Of a stretch of 64,000 nucleotides of DNA, positions 53,329-62,910 are shown one piece after another. Both the position numbers and the translations under genes were made by a program. Origin of the DNA: Gammaproteobacteria bacterium (GTDB lineage Bacteria > Pseudomonadota > Gammaproteobacteria > HK1); assembly GCA_012103455.1 (NCBI GenBank), contig WLWT01000001.1, forward strand, positions 3,045,288 through 3,109,287, written 5' to 3'. The notes beneath the pieces are model-generated. The model searched no databases. It was not told the DNA's origin and was given only the letters and a program-made list of their open reading frames with translations. Each line of letters starts with the position of its first letter. Positions within the stretch are counted from its first letter, which is position 1.

Positions 53329-54231
53329 ATGGCAGAGCGAACAAAGCCGGCGCGGACCTTCGCATGGCTCGAATATCTGGGCGTGTTACGGGCGAGAGGG
53401 CGGGACGCGCGCAAATTCCTGCACGCACAACTTACCAATGACATCGCCGGAGCCGATCCCGGCTCTGTCACATTGGCCGCGTGGTGCGATCCCAAAGGCC
53501 GCATGTTGGCCCTATTTAAGGTCGCGGTGCTGGCTGATGACGAGGTGTGGCTCATCGCTCCCGCGGGTGTGTTGGATGAGGTCGCTTCACCTCTTAGCCA
53601 GTTCATCCTGCGCTCCAGGGTCAAGGTGGATCGTGTAGCGGCCCGCTGCATAGGTGTTATCGGAGAAACTGATCCCAGCCTGCCGTCCCCTGGACGGCTG
53701 ACAGTGTTGGATGCTCATATTCGCCTGGGCATAGACGAAGCGCGCGTGCTCATCGCTGGTGAGCCGGATATTCTCGCCAGGGTTGCCCAAGGATATAGGG
53801 AGGAAGAGGTTTGCACTTGGCAACTCATGGATGTAGATACGGGTTACCCTGAAGTATGGCCAGCGACGATGGGTCAATTCGTACCGCAGATGACCAATCT
53901 TGATCTGATCGGTGGCGTGAGCTTCAGCAAGGGCTGCTATCCAGGGCAGGAGATCGTTGCCAGGACCCAGTACTTGGGCCGCATCAAGCGGCGCATGTTT
54001 CGCCTGCAGATCAACGCCACCGTGCCGCCTAAGCCCGGTGATGCCGTGGAAAATGACGCAGGTGTTAGAATCGGCACGGTGGTACGCGCTGCAACGCAAC
54101 CAAAGCATAAAGACCCGACGGATGGGATCCGAGCGCTTGCCGTACTGCGTCTTGACGCGGTGGATGGTGTCATCCGTATGAGTACCCAACGCTCGGCTCA
54201 GGCTCAGCTTGTGCCGCTGCCTTATACTTGA
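53329..54231 (+). CDS. ygfZ: Folate-binding Fe-S cluster assembly protein YgfZ
   Basis: The product has 300 residues. It has the signature KGCYPGQEIVARTQYLG with the redox-active cysteine, and an N-terminal GcvT-like fold (FLHAQLTNDIAGADPGS). YgfZ uses tetrahydrofolate in the maintenance of certain Fe-S enzymes. It directly follows sdhE (6-base gap), which fits a joint role in Fe-S and flavin enzyme maturation. Confidence 0.95.
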   Translation: MAERTKPARTFAWLEYLGVLRARGRDARKFLHAQLTNDIAGADPGSVTLAAWCDPKGRMLALFKVAVLADDEVWLIAPAGVLDEVASPLSQFILRSRVKVDRVAARCIGVIGETDPSLPSPGRLTVLDAHIRLGIDEARVLIAGEPDILARVAQGYREEEVCTWQLMDVDTGYPEVWPATMGQFVPQMTNLDLIGGVSFSKGCYPGQEIVARTQYLGRIKRRMFRLQINATVPPKPGDAVENDAGVRIGTVVRAATQPKHKDPTDGIRALAVLRLDAVDGVIRMSTQRSAQAQLVPLPYT

Positions 54232-54237
54232 GGGCAA

Positions 54238-55239
54238 ATGAGCCCGTTTCATCCACCTTGGTGGCTGCGCTCCAGACACGGGCAAACCCTATGGCCTGCC
54301 TTATTTAGACGAAAGCCCCGACTACCGCTTGAAAAAGAGCGCCTGATTTTGCCGGATGGCGACTTCCTGGATTTGGTATGGACGCCTTGGCGAGGATCCG
54401 GTGAGGCATCTGCGCTGGTCCTGATCCTTCATGGTTTGGAAGGATCATCCGAATCCACCTATGCGGCGGGCATGTTGGATGCCGTATCGCGCCAAGGTTG
54501 GCAAGCCGTTCTCATGCACTTTAGGGGATGCAGCGGTGAGGCTAATAGAGCGCGCCGCAGCTATCATTCCGGCGAGACTGACGACTTGCAGTTCGTGGCC
54601 GAGCGGATAACAGCACGGTATCCAGGACGAGTCTTGTTTGGCCTGGGATTTTCCCTAGGTGGCAATGTGTTACTCAAGTGGCTCGGGGAAAGAGGCAGCG
54701 ATGTACCCCTGCGGGCAGCGATAGCTATTTCCGTTCCCTTCGATCTGGCCTGCGCTGCCAAGGCCCTCGGCAAAGGCTTCTCCCGGCTATATCAATGGTG
54801 GTTAATGCGAAGCCTGGTGGCCAATTTGCACAGGAAGTTCTCCAAACCGGTTGCCGATAACGAGTTTAGTGTAGTGGCCGCCACGAATTCCTTCTGGCAT
54901 TTCGATGATCGAGTAACCGCCCCTCTGCACGGCTTCGCAAACGTTCACGATTACTACGCCAAATGCAGTTCAAAGCAGTTTTTATGCGCCATACGGATCC
55001 CGACGTTGCTGATTCAGTCTAGAGACGATCCGTTTTTGCCAGCCCATTGCCTCCCCGATAGGGAGACAATGAGTGAATACATCAGCACTGATTTTACCGA
55101 AGGCGGTGGGCACGTGGGATTCGTTTGCGGCAATTGGCCATGGCAGGCGCGGTACTGGCTAGAACCGCGTTCACTGTCATTCCTGCGCATGTTTGTAGAT
55201 GAGGCGCCGTTGATTCAGATTCGGCCCACCCCGAGCTAG
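54238..55239 (+). CDS. YheT-like alpha/beta hydrolase
   Basis: The product has 333 residues and belongs to the YheT/ABHD1-3 family. N-terminal PPWWLRSRHGQTLWPAL is characteristic, followed by the nucleophile elbow GFSLGGNVLLKWLGE and the C-terminal histidine region GGHVGFVCG. The natural substrate of this family is unclear. It lies 6 bases after ygfZ and is probably the last gene of the sdh operon. Confidence 0.92.
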   Translation: MSPFHPPWWLRSRHGQTLWPALFRRKPRLPLEKERLILPDGDFLDLVWTPWRGSGEASALVLILHGLEGSSESTYAAGMLDAVSRQGWQAVLMHFRGCSGEANRARRSYHSGETDDLQFVAERITARYPGRVLFGLGFSLGGNVLLKWLGERGSDVPLRAAIAISVPFDLACAAKALGKGFSRLYQWWLMRSLVANLHRKFSKPVADNEFSVVAATNSFWHFDDRVTAPLHGFANVHDYYAKCSSKQFLCAIRIPTLLIQSRDDPFLPAHCLPDRETMSEYISTDFTEGGGHVGFVCGNWPWQARYWLEPRSLSFLRMFVDEAPLIQIRPTPS

Positions 55240-55354
55240 CTTTTCGGCGTGCCTGCACGCGCCGGGGCGGTAGACCACAGGTCCTGAACGCGCAGACCAT
55301 CAAGCCTGCCGAGGCCATGCTCCAAGATACCGAGAACGCCCTTTCATCAGCGAC

Positions 55355-55591
55355 GTGATTGACCCACTCAAAATTGGCGAGACCGCTTTTTATCGATATT
55401 TCCCGCCAGAGCGCATTAAACAGCTTACACATAAGACACCAAAACGCATCGAACTCCGATTCTTCCGGACGCTACCTGGAAATGAGCCGGTTCGGGAGTG
55501 GCTGCTAGGGCTTGCCGATGATGACCGGCGCCGGATAGGGATCGATCCGGCAGCCGTAGAGTTTGGCTGGCCTATCGGCATGCCGCTGTGA
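55355..55591 (+). pseudogene. Truncated Gp49/RelE-like toxin fragment
   Basis: The segment [27 protein letters not shown] is typical of phage-derived Gp49-like or HigB/RelE-type toxins. It continues toward [18 protein letters not shown] and then stops. The usual C-terminal catalytic half (about 50-60 residues) is missing, and no antitoxin gene is seen. The fragment overlaps the next relic, suggesting deletion joined two defence-related genes. Confidence 0.6.
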
Positions 55592-55890
55592 CGGCTCACC
55601 AAGCGTATTCCAAGGAGTGGAAGGGCCTGGTGAGAATGGTCAAGTACTGGAACAACAATCCCAAGCACGGAGAGAAACCCGTAAAGCCTTCGTTTCTGAT
55701 CGAGGTCATAGCCCTTCAATGCCTGTTTGGCGGGTGGGGTGGAAGCTTCGATCGAGAGATGCAAGGGTTCTTCACGACTTTGGCAGATAGGATATTCGAG
55801 GAGTGGCCTGACCCAGCCGGTCTCGGACCGCCTGTCAGTAACGGGATGACAAAGGCGCAGAAACAGGGTGACGTGCTTTTGTTCCGATGA
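55588..55890 (+). pseudogene. C-terminal fragment of a CD-NTase/OAS-like nucleotidyltransferase
   Basis: The frame of about 100 residues reads [21 protein letters not shown], then [20 protein letters not shown], ending [19 protein letters not shown]. This resembles the C-terminal helical domain of SMODS/OAS-like nucleotidyltransferases, the fold that includes antiviral CD-NTases. The catalytic N-terminal half with the GS and DxD residues is absent. It is probably a relic of a lost defence gene, ending 12 bases before the stop side of pnp. Confidence 0.6.
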
Positions 55891-55902
55891 ACCCTTATAG
55901 GC

Positions 55903-58002
55903 TTAGCTCTTGCCGCTTGCCGCCGCGATCGCTTTCATGCTCAAACGAATGCGGCCTTGCTTATCGACCTCCAGCACTTTGACCTTGACCATTTCCCCTT
56001 CCGATAGCTTGTCGCTCACTTTCTGTACTCTTTCCTCGGAGATCTGGGAGATGTGCACCAAACCATCGCGTCCTGGAAGGATATTCACGAACGCGCCGAA
56101 GTCCATTAACTTCGAAACACGGCCTTCGTAGATCTGCCCGACTTCCACATCGGCCGTGATCTGCTCGATGCGCCGTTTCGCTTCCTGCCCAGCCGCATTG
56201 TCAACCGATGCGATCTTGATGGTGCCATCGTCGTTGATATCGATGGTCGCGCCGGTTTCCTCCGTAATACTGCGTATCGTCGCGCCACCTTTGCCTATCA
56301 CATCACGGATCTTCTCCGGATCAATGCGCAGGGAAATGATCCGCGGTGCGAACTCGGACATCTCCGCCCTGGGTTCGTTGATGGTTTTAGTCATCTCATC
56401 CAAGATGTGCTGCCGGCCTTCCAGTGCTTGCTCTAAGGCCTGGACCATGATTTCACGGGTGATGCCGTCAATCTTGATATCCATCTGCAACGCGGTCACG
56501 CCATCGCGTGTTCCAACGACTTTAAAATCCATGTCGCCCAGATGGTCTTCATCGCCCATGATGTCCGACAAGACGACGAACCTGTCGCCTTCCTTGATAA
56601 GACCCATGGCGATCCCCGCCACAGGTGCTTTGACGGGCACCCCTGCATCCATCAATGCCAAGCTGGTTCCACACACCGAGGCCATCGAGCTGGAACCGTT
56701 GGATTCCGTGATCTCGCAGACTACGCGCACCACGTACGGAAAATCCGTCATGTCCGGCATGATTGCCATGACCCCGCGTTTGGCTAACCGGCCATGGCCG
56801 ATTTCGCGCCGCTTCGGCGTGCCTACCCGGCCCGTTTCCCCCACGCAAAAAGGTGGGAAATTGTAGTGCAGCATGAACGGCTCTCGCCGCTCGCCCTCAA
56901 TAGCGTCGATGAGTTGTGCATCCCGGCCACTGCCCAGCGTAGTGACGACGATGGCTTGCGTTTCGCCGCGGGTAAATAGGGCGGAGCCATGGGTACGTGA
57001 AAGCACGCCAACCCGTGATGAGATCGCCCGCACGGCGCGAGTGTCCCGTCCATCAATACGTGGCTGCCCATCCAGTATCCGTTGGCGTACGGTGCTTTTC
57101 TCTAATTTGTTAAACGCCTCATCCACCGCCACCGCCGTCCACGCCTCGTCGCCGTCAGCCGCGATAGCCCCGTGTATTTCAGCGCGAAGAGCATGCACTT
57201 GGTCACGCCGCTCCAGCTTATCGACTACGCTATAAGCAGCCCCCAGCTCGGCGCCGGCAAGAACCTCGATCTTCGCCGCAAGCTCCATATCGGGTTCAGG
57301 GGCAGACCACTCCCAGCGCGCTGCACCCACTTGCGCCGTCAATTCATCAATGAGCTTGATAACTGCTTGGGACTGCTCGTGGCCGAACATTACCGCGCCT
57401 AACATCACTTCTTCAGGCAGTTGGCCGGCTTCCGACTCCACCATCAACACAGCACCCGAAGTGCCTGCAACTACCAGATCCAACTGCGACTCCGGCAACT
57501 CACTGAGCCCCGGATTCAACCGATACTGCCCATCCTTATAACCAACCCGGGCCGCCCCTATGGGACCGGCGAAAGGAATACCGGAAAGAGAAACGGCGGC
57601 GCTCGCCCCGATGAGAGCGGGAATATCCGGATCGATGTCGGGATCCAAAGACATCACGGTGGCAATAATTTGCACTTCGTTTCTAAACCCTTTGGGGAAC
57701 AACGGTCGCAGAGGGCGATCGATCAGGCGCGAGGTCAACGTCTCTTTTTCACTAGGCCGCCCCTCTCGTTTGAAAAACCCACCGGGGATCTTGCCCGCCG
57801 CGTAAGTCTTCTCCTGATAGTCCACGGTCAGGGGAAAGAAATCTCGGCCAGGCTCGGCGGACCGCCGGCCAACCACGGTCACTAGGACAGTGGTCTCGCC
57901 TAATGAAGCCAAAACGGCGCCGTCAGCTTGTCGGGCAATTTCACCGGTTTGCAGGGTGAGCGTATGAGCGCCGTACTGTACGGCTTTAATGATAGGGGTC
58001 AT
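55903..58002 (-). CDS. pnp: Polynucleotide phosphorylase
   Basis: The product has 699 residues. Two RNase PH domains (N-terminal [26 protein letters not shown]; second domain with [18 protein letters not shown]), a KH domain ([21 protein letters not shown]) and a C-terminal S1 domain ([23 protein letters not shown]) are all present. It degrades RNA phosphorolytically as part of the degradosome. It is downstream of rpsO with only 25 bases between them. Confidence 0.97.
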   Translation of the reverse strand: MTPIIKAVQYGAHTLTLQTGEIARQADGAVLASLGETTVLVTVVGRRSAEPGRDFFPLTVDYQEKTYAAGKIPGGFFKREGRPSEKETLTSRLIDRPLRPLFPKGFRNEVQIIATVMSLDPDIDPDIPALIGASAAVSLSGIPFAGPIGAARVGYKDGQYRLNPGLSELPESQLDLVVAGTSGAVLMVESEAGQLPEEVMLGAVMFGHEQSQAVIKLIDELTAQVGAARWEWSAPEPDMELAAKIEVLAGAELGAAYSVVDKLERRDQVHALRAEIHGAIAADGDEAWTAVAVDEAFNKLEKSTVRQRILDGQPRIDGRDTRAVRAISSRVGVLSRTHGSALFTRGETQAIVVTTLGSGRDAQLIDAIEGERREPFMLHYNFPPFCVGETGRVGTPKRREIGHGRLAKRGVMAIMPDMTDFPYVVRVVCEITESNGSSSMASVCGTSLALMDAGVPVKAPVAGIAMGLIKEGDRFVVLSDIMGDEDHLGDMDFKVVGTRDGVTALQMDIKIDGITREIMVQALEQALEGRQHILDEMTKTINEPRAEMSEFAPRIISLRIDPEKIRDVIGKGGATIRSITEETGATIDINDDGTIKIASVDNAAGQEAKRRIEQITADVEVGQIYEGRVSKLMDFGAFVNILPGRDGLVHISQISEERVQKVSDKLSEGEMVKVKVLEVDKQGRIRLSMKAIAAASGKS

Positions 58003-58027
58003 GGGGATTCCTGAAGTGTGGTGTGCG

Positions 58028-58297
58028 CTAGCGGCGCAGTCCTAACTTGCCGATGAGTTCGCGGTAGCGCCCTACGTCTTTGCGCTTGAGGTGATCCAAC
58101 AAACGCCGACGCCGGCTCACCATCTTCAGTAGACCTTGACGGGAGTGGTGGTCGTGAATGTGAGCTCTAAAGTGTTCGGTTAACGTTTTAATACGCGCGG
58201 AGAGTAATGCAACTTGTACCTCCGCTGAACCAGTGTCGTTTTCGCCGCGTTTATAATCGGCGACGATTTCAGCTTTTTGCTGGACGTTAAGAGTCAT
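58028..58297 (-). CDS. rpsO: 30S ribosomal protein S15
   Basis: The product has 89 residues with the S15 core [24 protein letters not shown] and the [20 protein letters not shown] end. It binds 16S rRNA early in small-subunit assembly. It precedes pnp, as in most proteobacteria. Confidence 0.97.
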   Translation of the reverse strand: MTLNVQQKAEIVADYKRGENDTGSAEVQVALLSARIKTLTEHFRAHIHDHHSRQGLLKMVSRRRRLLDHLKRKDVGRYRELIGKLGLRR

Positions 58298-58702
58298 CAG
58301 GTGGTGTCTCGGCTAGGATGTGAAGTTAAGAAGAGACGGGGAAATGAGCCACGCGGCCCACCATGAGCGGTACCAAGACCGAGCGTTGCTCGTGTTGATG
58401 CCCAATCAATGAAGGAGGTTCCGCATAGGATTCGTAGGCTCAAATTGTGTGTAATATTGAAGCATGTGCCGCTGAACTGACAAAGCACTTCGATTTAAAC
58501 AGCGTATTGTATCGCGGTAGGATTTTATACCACAAGTGCAGGCAATTGCCGGATCGTATTGCAGGCGCAATCCTGCGGGATCGTGACCATGGTTGTGCCT
58601 GCATGCTCACCCCCTCTAGTGGCGGGTACCAAAGGTCAACGCACTAAAGCCTTGAAGGCCTGAGGGTTTGGCACTTCGGAGGGCTTTAACTCCCAGGGGG
58701 TT
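58298..58702 (-). promoter_or_regulatory. Leader and promoter region upstream of rpsO
   Basis: This 405-base gap between truB and rpsO has no gene. It contains paired segments (GCAGGCA near 58540 with TGCCTGC near 58599) that could fold as a structured leader, and an AT-rich stretch around 58440-58530 that could hold the rpsO promoter. Its right end has the GGCTTTAACTCCCAGGG motif shared with the dctQ upstream repeat. Any S15 autoregulatory site is inferred from known biology of rpsO leaders. Confidence 0.4.
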
Positions 58703-59614
58703 TTAACTCTTGAGTAGACGCCGCGGCGCCACTCTACCATCGTCGATGATCTCTCCAACGCCGATAAATCTAGACCCTGGCGCGAATAGCTTCACCGCAC
58801 CGGATGTAGGCGCCTTAGGGACCAAAACGGGCTGTCCCTTGCCCACGTAGAATGCGAGATCGGCAGTCAATGTAATGCGCGGCCAATCCGGTGGTAAGGC
58901 ATCTTCCGGCGCCAGTAATAATGCATCAGCGCACTGCTGCGCCAACGCCGCTTCGAACTGCTCTACGGTAATGCTCTGCTCCTCAGCGAAAGGTCCGGCG
59001 GCAGTGCGGCGTAGCGACCATAGGCTCGCGCCGCAGCCAAGCGCCTCACCGATGTCCTCGCCCAGTGTCCGAATATAAGTGCCCTTAGAGCAACTGACGA
59101 ATATATCCAAATGCGTTTGACCGAGGCTTTCCACGCTGAGTTGATAAATGGTCGCTCGCCTCGGCTCACGCTCCACCACTTCCCCGCGATGTGCCAGTTT
59201 ATAGAGCCGTTCGCCTTTGTGCTTGACAGCAGAGTGCATCGGTGGGATCTGCTCGATCTCCCCTCTGAAGCGTTCTAATACGGCCTCGACAGTGCCATCA
59301 TCCAGTGACGGCACACTGCGTTCCTCAATGATCGCTCCTTCGGCATCGGCGGTGCTGGTCCGTATCCCAAGCCGCAGACGTGCGCGGTACTGTTTATCGG
59401 CGTTGAGCAAATAACCCGATAGCTTGGTTGCTTCACCGAAGCAAAGAGGCAGGACACCGCTCGCTAGCCGATCCAAACTGCCGGTATGACCAGCTTTGCG
59501 GGCATTCATTTGCCGCTTCACTTGCTGCAACAGTTCGTTTGAGCCCATCCCCACCGGCTTGATGATAGGCAGCACACCGGTTACCGGCCTGCCACGGCGT
59601 GTGTACCGCCTCAC
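58703..59614 (-). CDS. truB: tRNA pseudouridine(55) synthase TruB
   Basis: The product has 303 residues. The catalytic aspartate is in HTGSLDRLASGVL (Asp48). The N-terminal region GVLPIIKPVGMGSNELL and the segment YLLNADKQYRARLRLG are typical. It converts U55 of the T-loop of tRNA to pseudouridine. The start overlaps rbfA (ATGA at 59611-59614). Confidence 0.96.
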   Translation of the reverse strand: MRRYTRRGRPVTGVLPIIKPVGMGSNELLQQVKRQMNARKAGHTGSLDRLASGVLPLCFGEATKLSGYLLNADKQYRARLRLGIRTSTADAEGAIIEERSVPSLDDGTVEAVLERFRGEIEQIPPMHSAVKHKGERLYKLAHRGEVVEREPRRATIYQLSVESLGQTHLDIFVSCSKGTYIRTLGEDIGEALGCGASLWSLRRTAAGPFAEEQSITVEQFEAALAQQCADALLLAPEDALPPDWPRITLTADLAFYVGKGQPVLVPKAPTSGAVKLFAPGSRFIGVGEIIDDGRVAPRRLLKS

Positions 59615-60039
59615 GGCGTGTTCTCCTCTCCCAGTGTCCCCTCTACGCGTCCTTCTTCCACACTGCTGCCTGATCGTGCGCCGCCCATCCCTGCTTCACT
59701 CAATAGAGATTCAATTCTTGCTGCTTGTTCCATTGTGTCGTCTATGGTGAAAGTGAGTTTGGGTACCACGCGCAAGCGGATCCTTTGCGCTAGTTCGCGC
59801 CTCAAGAAACCTGCCGCTGCTTCCAACCCCTCTATCATCGCCGCTTTATCACCGCCGGCCGGCACAATGACGAATACCCGCGCATAAGCCAGATCCTTGG
59901 ATATCTCCACGTCGTTGATCAACCCACCGTTCAACCGGGGATCTGCAACTTTATGGCCTAACAGATCGGACAATTCGCGGCGGATCTGATCAGCGACCCG
60001 GTGAATACGGGTACGATGGGGACTACGATTGGCTGGCAT
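59611..60039 (-). CDS. rbfA: 30S ribosome-binding factor RbfA
   Basis: The product has 142 residues with the RbfA KH-like fold (RIHRVADQIRRELSDLLGHKV, KDLAYARVFVIVPAGG). It assists late maturation of the 30S subunit in the cold. The C-terminal ~25 residues after SLLSEAGMGG are low-complexity. It is in the conserved nusA-infB-rbfA-truB order. Confidence 0.95.
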   Translation of the reverse strand: MPANRSPHRTRIHRVADQIRRELSDLLGHKVADPRLNGGLINDVEISKDLAYARVFVIVPAGGDKAAMIEGLEAAAGFLRRELAQRIRLRVVPKLTFTIDDTMEQAARIESLLSEAGMGGARSGSSVEEGRVEGTLGEENTP

Positions 60040-60127
60040 AACCCGATAGAACCTGTAAGCGAAGTGCGTATTGCGCCCTTCTCTAGAGCGGTGGACAGAT
60101 GTCGCGTAAGCGGTTATAGCCGGACCG

Positions 60128-62782
60128 TCAGAGCCGGCGTTCTATCTGAACGCGTTCAAACACCTCAATCTGATCACCGGGTTTGACGTCGTTGTAGCTG
60201 CGCACACCAATACCGCACTCCATGCCGGATTTGACCTCTTGGACGTCATCTTGAAAGCGCCGCAACGACTCGAGTTCGCCTTCGAATATCACCACGTTGT
60301 CTCGCAGTACCCGTATCGGATTGCTGCGCTTGACTGCACCTTCCATCACCATGCAGCCGGCGATGGCGCCGTAACGGCGCGCTCTGAACACATCACGGAC
60401 TTGCGCGATGCCGACAATCTGCTCTCTCATCTCCGGCTTCAGCAGGCCTTGCAACGCGGATTTGACCGTATCTATTACGTCATAGATAACGCTGAAATAG
60501 TGCAGATCGATCTTCTCCGCTTCAATGACACGGCGTGCACTGCTCTCGGCGCGTACGTTAAAACCGATCATGATCGCATTGGCGGCAATCGCCAGATTCA
60601 CATCGGTCTCGTTGATACCGCCGGTGCTGCTGGCCACCACTTTTACCTTAGCTTCATCGGTGGATACACGCTCCAACGCATCGCGCAAAGCTTCAGTAGA
60701 GCCGTGTACATCAGCTTTCAACACCACGTTAAGGGTCAGCGCATCATCTTCTTTGAGCTGACTGAACACAGCATCCAAACTGGTCGCCTGCTGGCGCGCC
60801 AGCTTGACCTCGCGCGAACGCGATTGACGTAGCTGAGCCACTTCGCGGGCTTTACGCTCATCGGCCACCACCAGTGCTTCATCGCCCGCGTTGGGCGGCG
60901 CGGACAAGCCCAATACCTCCACCGGCATGGCGGGGCCGGCTGTCTCCACCGCTGCGCCCCGCTCATCGAACATACCGCGTATGCGGCCGTATTCTTGGCC
61001 CGCCAAAAGCATATCGCCACGGCGCAAGGTGCCGCCTTGAACCAGCACAGTGGCCACTGGACCACGGCCCCGGTCCAGCCTGGATTCGATGACCACACCC
61101 GTCGCTGCGCCCTGAGTTGGCGCCGTCAATTCCAACACTTCCGCTTGCAGCAAGATGGCCTCAAGCAACCCGTCAACGCCTTGACCGGTGATGGCCGAGA
61201 TATGCACGAACTGTGTGTCTCCGCCCCAGTCCTCAGGGATGACTTCCCGGTTGGACAATTCCTGTTTGACCCGGTCTGGCGCCGCTTCTTCTCTATCGAT
61301 CTTGTTAACTGCAACGATCAGCGGCACGCCGGCGGCTTTGGCGTGTTGAATAGCTTCCTCCGTTTGCGGCATCACCCCATCATCGGCCGCCACCACCAGC
61401 ACCACGATGTCGGTGGACTTGGCGCCACGGGCGCGCATGGCGGTAAACGCCGCGTGGCCTGGAGTATCGAGGAAAGTAATACCGCCTTGCTCTATTTCCA
61501 CATGGTACGCGCCTATGTGTTGAGTAATACCGCCCGCTTCGCTAGCGGTGACTTTAGCTTTGCGTATGCAGTCGAGCAGCGAGGTCTTACCGTGATCCAC
61601 ATGGCCCATGATGGTCACAATCGGCGATCGGGGCACAGCCTGGTAATCGTTCTCGCCGGTGGCGCTCAGCACCTCATCTTCGATGGTATTTTCGTTGAGC
61701 AACTTAGGCTTGTGCCCCATTTCCTCAACCACGACGGCAGCAGTTTCCTGATCGACCACCTGATTGATAGTGACCATGGAACCAAGGCTCATCATCACCT
61801 TGATCACCGCCGACGCTTTCACCGACATGCGCTGAGCCAAGTCGGCCACTGAGATAGTCTCCGGCAGCGATACTTCTCGTACGATTGGCGCGGTGGGACG
61901 CTCAAACGCTTGGCGGCCCGTGGACGGTGGTGGAACACGCCGGCCAGTAGACGTTTTGCTCTGGGCTTTTTTGCGCCTACGGCCACTCTTATCGGCGGCA
62001 ACGTGCAGCTCTTTGCGGCCAAAACGCGCCTCGCGCTCCTCTTCCTGTTTCTGGCTACGCCGCACTTCCTCGGCCTCGCGGGCGGCCCGCTCAGCCTCCG
62101 CGCTGCGCTGCGCTTCTTCCTCTTCGCGCTGCCGCCGTTCCTCTTGCGCCGCGACTCTGGCGGCCTCTTTCTTGGCTAACTCGGCGGCACGCACCTCTTC
62201 TTCTTCGCGCTCCTGCTCAGCTTGCACACGCGCTTCTTCCTCCGCCTTAGCCCGTGCTTTGGCTTCCGCTTTACGGCGTGCCGGCTCTTCGGCTTTACGG
62301 CGCGTCTCTTCTAGCTCCTTGGCTTCCGCTTCGGCGCGAAGCTGAGCACCCAGCTCGAGCTGACGGCGTTTTGCTTGTTCTGCCAGATCCCGCTTCGCGG
62401 CCTCCATGCGCTCTCGTTGATAGGACTCGGCGGCAGCCGGTTCCGAGCCGCGAGCCGCATTAGCGCCCGCTTCCTGCGGCTTGCGCGGCAACGTACGGCG
62501 CTTGCGCACCTCCACGGTAACTGTTTTACGCCTGCCGGCAGTTGAAGACACTTTGATCTCACTGACTTGCTTGCGCTTGACGCTCAGGCGTTTTTCCACT
62601 TTTGGTTTAGCTGACGTACCTCTGCGTGTACGCAAGTGCTCCAGCAATTGAGCCTTGTCTTCGTCGTTAATGTGCTCGTCCGCTTCCCGGTGGGGCAATC
62701 CTGCTTCGCTCAATTGATCGAGCAGCCGCTCTACCGGCGTTCCCACGGAATTAGCCAGTTGCCTGACCGTGACTTGCATCAT
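60128..62782 (-). CDS. infB: Translation initiation factor IF-2
   Basis: The product has 884 residues from the ATG at 62782, which follows GAGGA 8-9 bases earlier; GTG at 62788 is possible but lacks the spacing. The IF2_N domain is at the N-terminus. Then follows a long charged Glu/Arg/Ala helical region (about 130-270) with [21 protein letters not shown]. The GTPase core has [20 protein letters not shown] and NKID, followed by the C-terminal fMet-tRNA-binding domains. It delivers initiator tRNA to the 30S subunit. Confidence 0.97.
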   Translation of the reverse strand: MMQVTVRQLANSVGTPVERLLDQLSEAGLPHREADEHINDEDKAQLLEHLRTRRGTSAKPKVEKRLSVKRKQVSEIKVSSTAGRRKTVTVEVRKRRTLPRKPQEAGANAARGSEPAAAESYQRERMEAAKRDLAEQAKRRQLELGAQLRAEAEAKELEETRRKAEEPARRKAEAKARAKAEEEARVQAEQEREEEEVRAAELAKKEAARVAAQEERRQREEEEAQRSAEAERAAREAEEVRRSQKQEEEREARFGRKELHVAADKSGRRRKKAQSKTSTGRRVPPPSTGRQAFERPTAPIVREVSLPETISVADLAQRMSVKASAVIKVMMSLGSMVTINQVVDQETAAVVVEEMGHKPKLLNENTIEDEVLSATGENDYQAVPRSPIVTIMGHVDHGKTSLLDCIRKAKVTASEAGGITQHIGAYHVEIEQGGITFLDTPGHAAFTAMRARGAKSTDIVVLVVAADDGVMPQTEEAIQHAKAAGVPLIVAVNKIDREEAAPDRVKQELSNREVIPEDWGGDTQFVHISAITGQGVDGLLEAILLQAEVLELTAPTQGAATGVVIESRLDRGRGPVATVLVQGGTLRRGDMLLAGQEYGRIRGMFDERGAAVETAGPAMPVEVLGLSAPPNAGDEALVVADERKAREVAQLRQSRSREVKLARQQATSLDAVFSQLKEDDALTLNVVLKADVHGSTEALRDALERVSTDEAKVKVVASSTGGINETDVNLAIAANAIMIGFNVRAESSARRVIEAEKIDLHYFSVIYDVIDTVKSALQGLLKPEMREQIVGIAQVRDVFRARRYGAIAGCMVMEGAVKRSNPIRVLRDNVVIFEGELESLRRFQDDVQEVKSGMECGIGVRSYNDVKPGDQIEVFERVQIERRL

Positions 62783-62910
62783 GTGCACTATCCTCTGGAC
62801 TCTTTTAAGCCCAAGACTTCCAGACCTAAAACTTTTCAGGCCCCACTCTCTAAACCTTACGCTTGCGAGATCTAGATCACTGGGTCTAGGCCTCTTAAGC
62901 CTTGGCTTTT

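Noticed and set aside
60995..61852. 285-residue plus-strand frame opposite infB
   Set aside because: Antisense to the conserved GTPase domain of IF-2; no family match.
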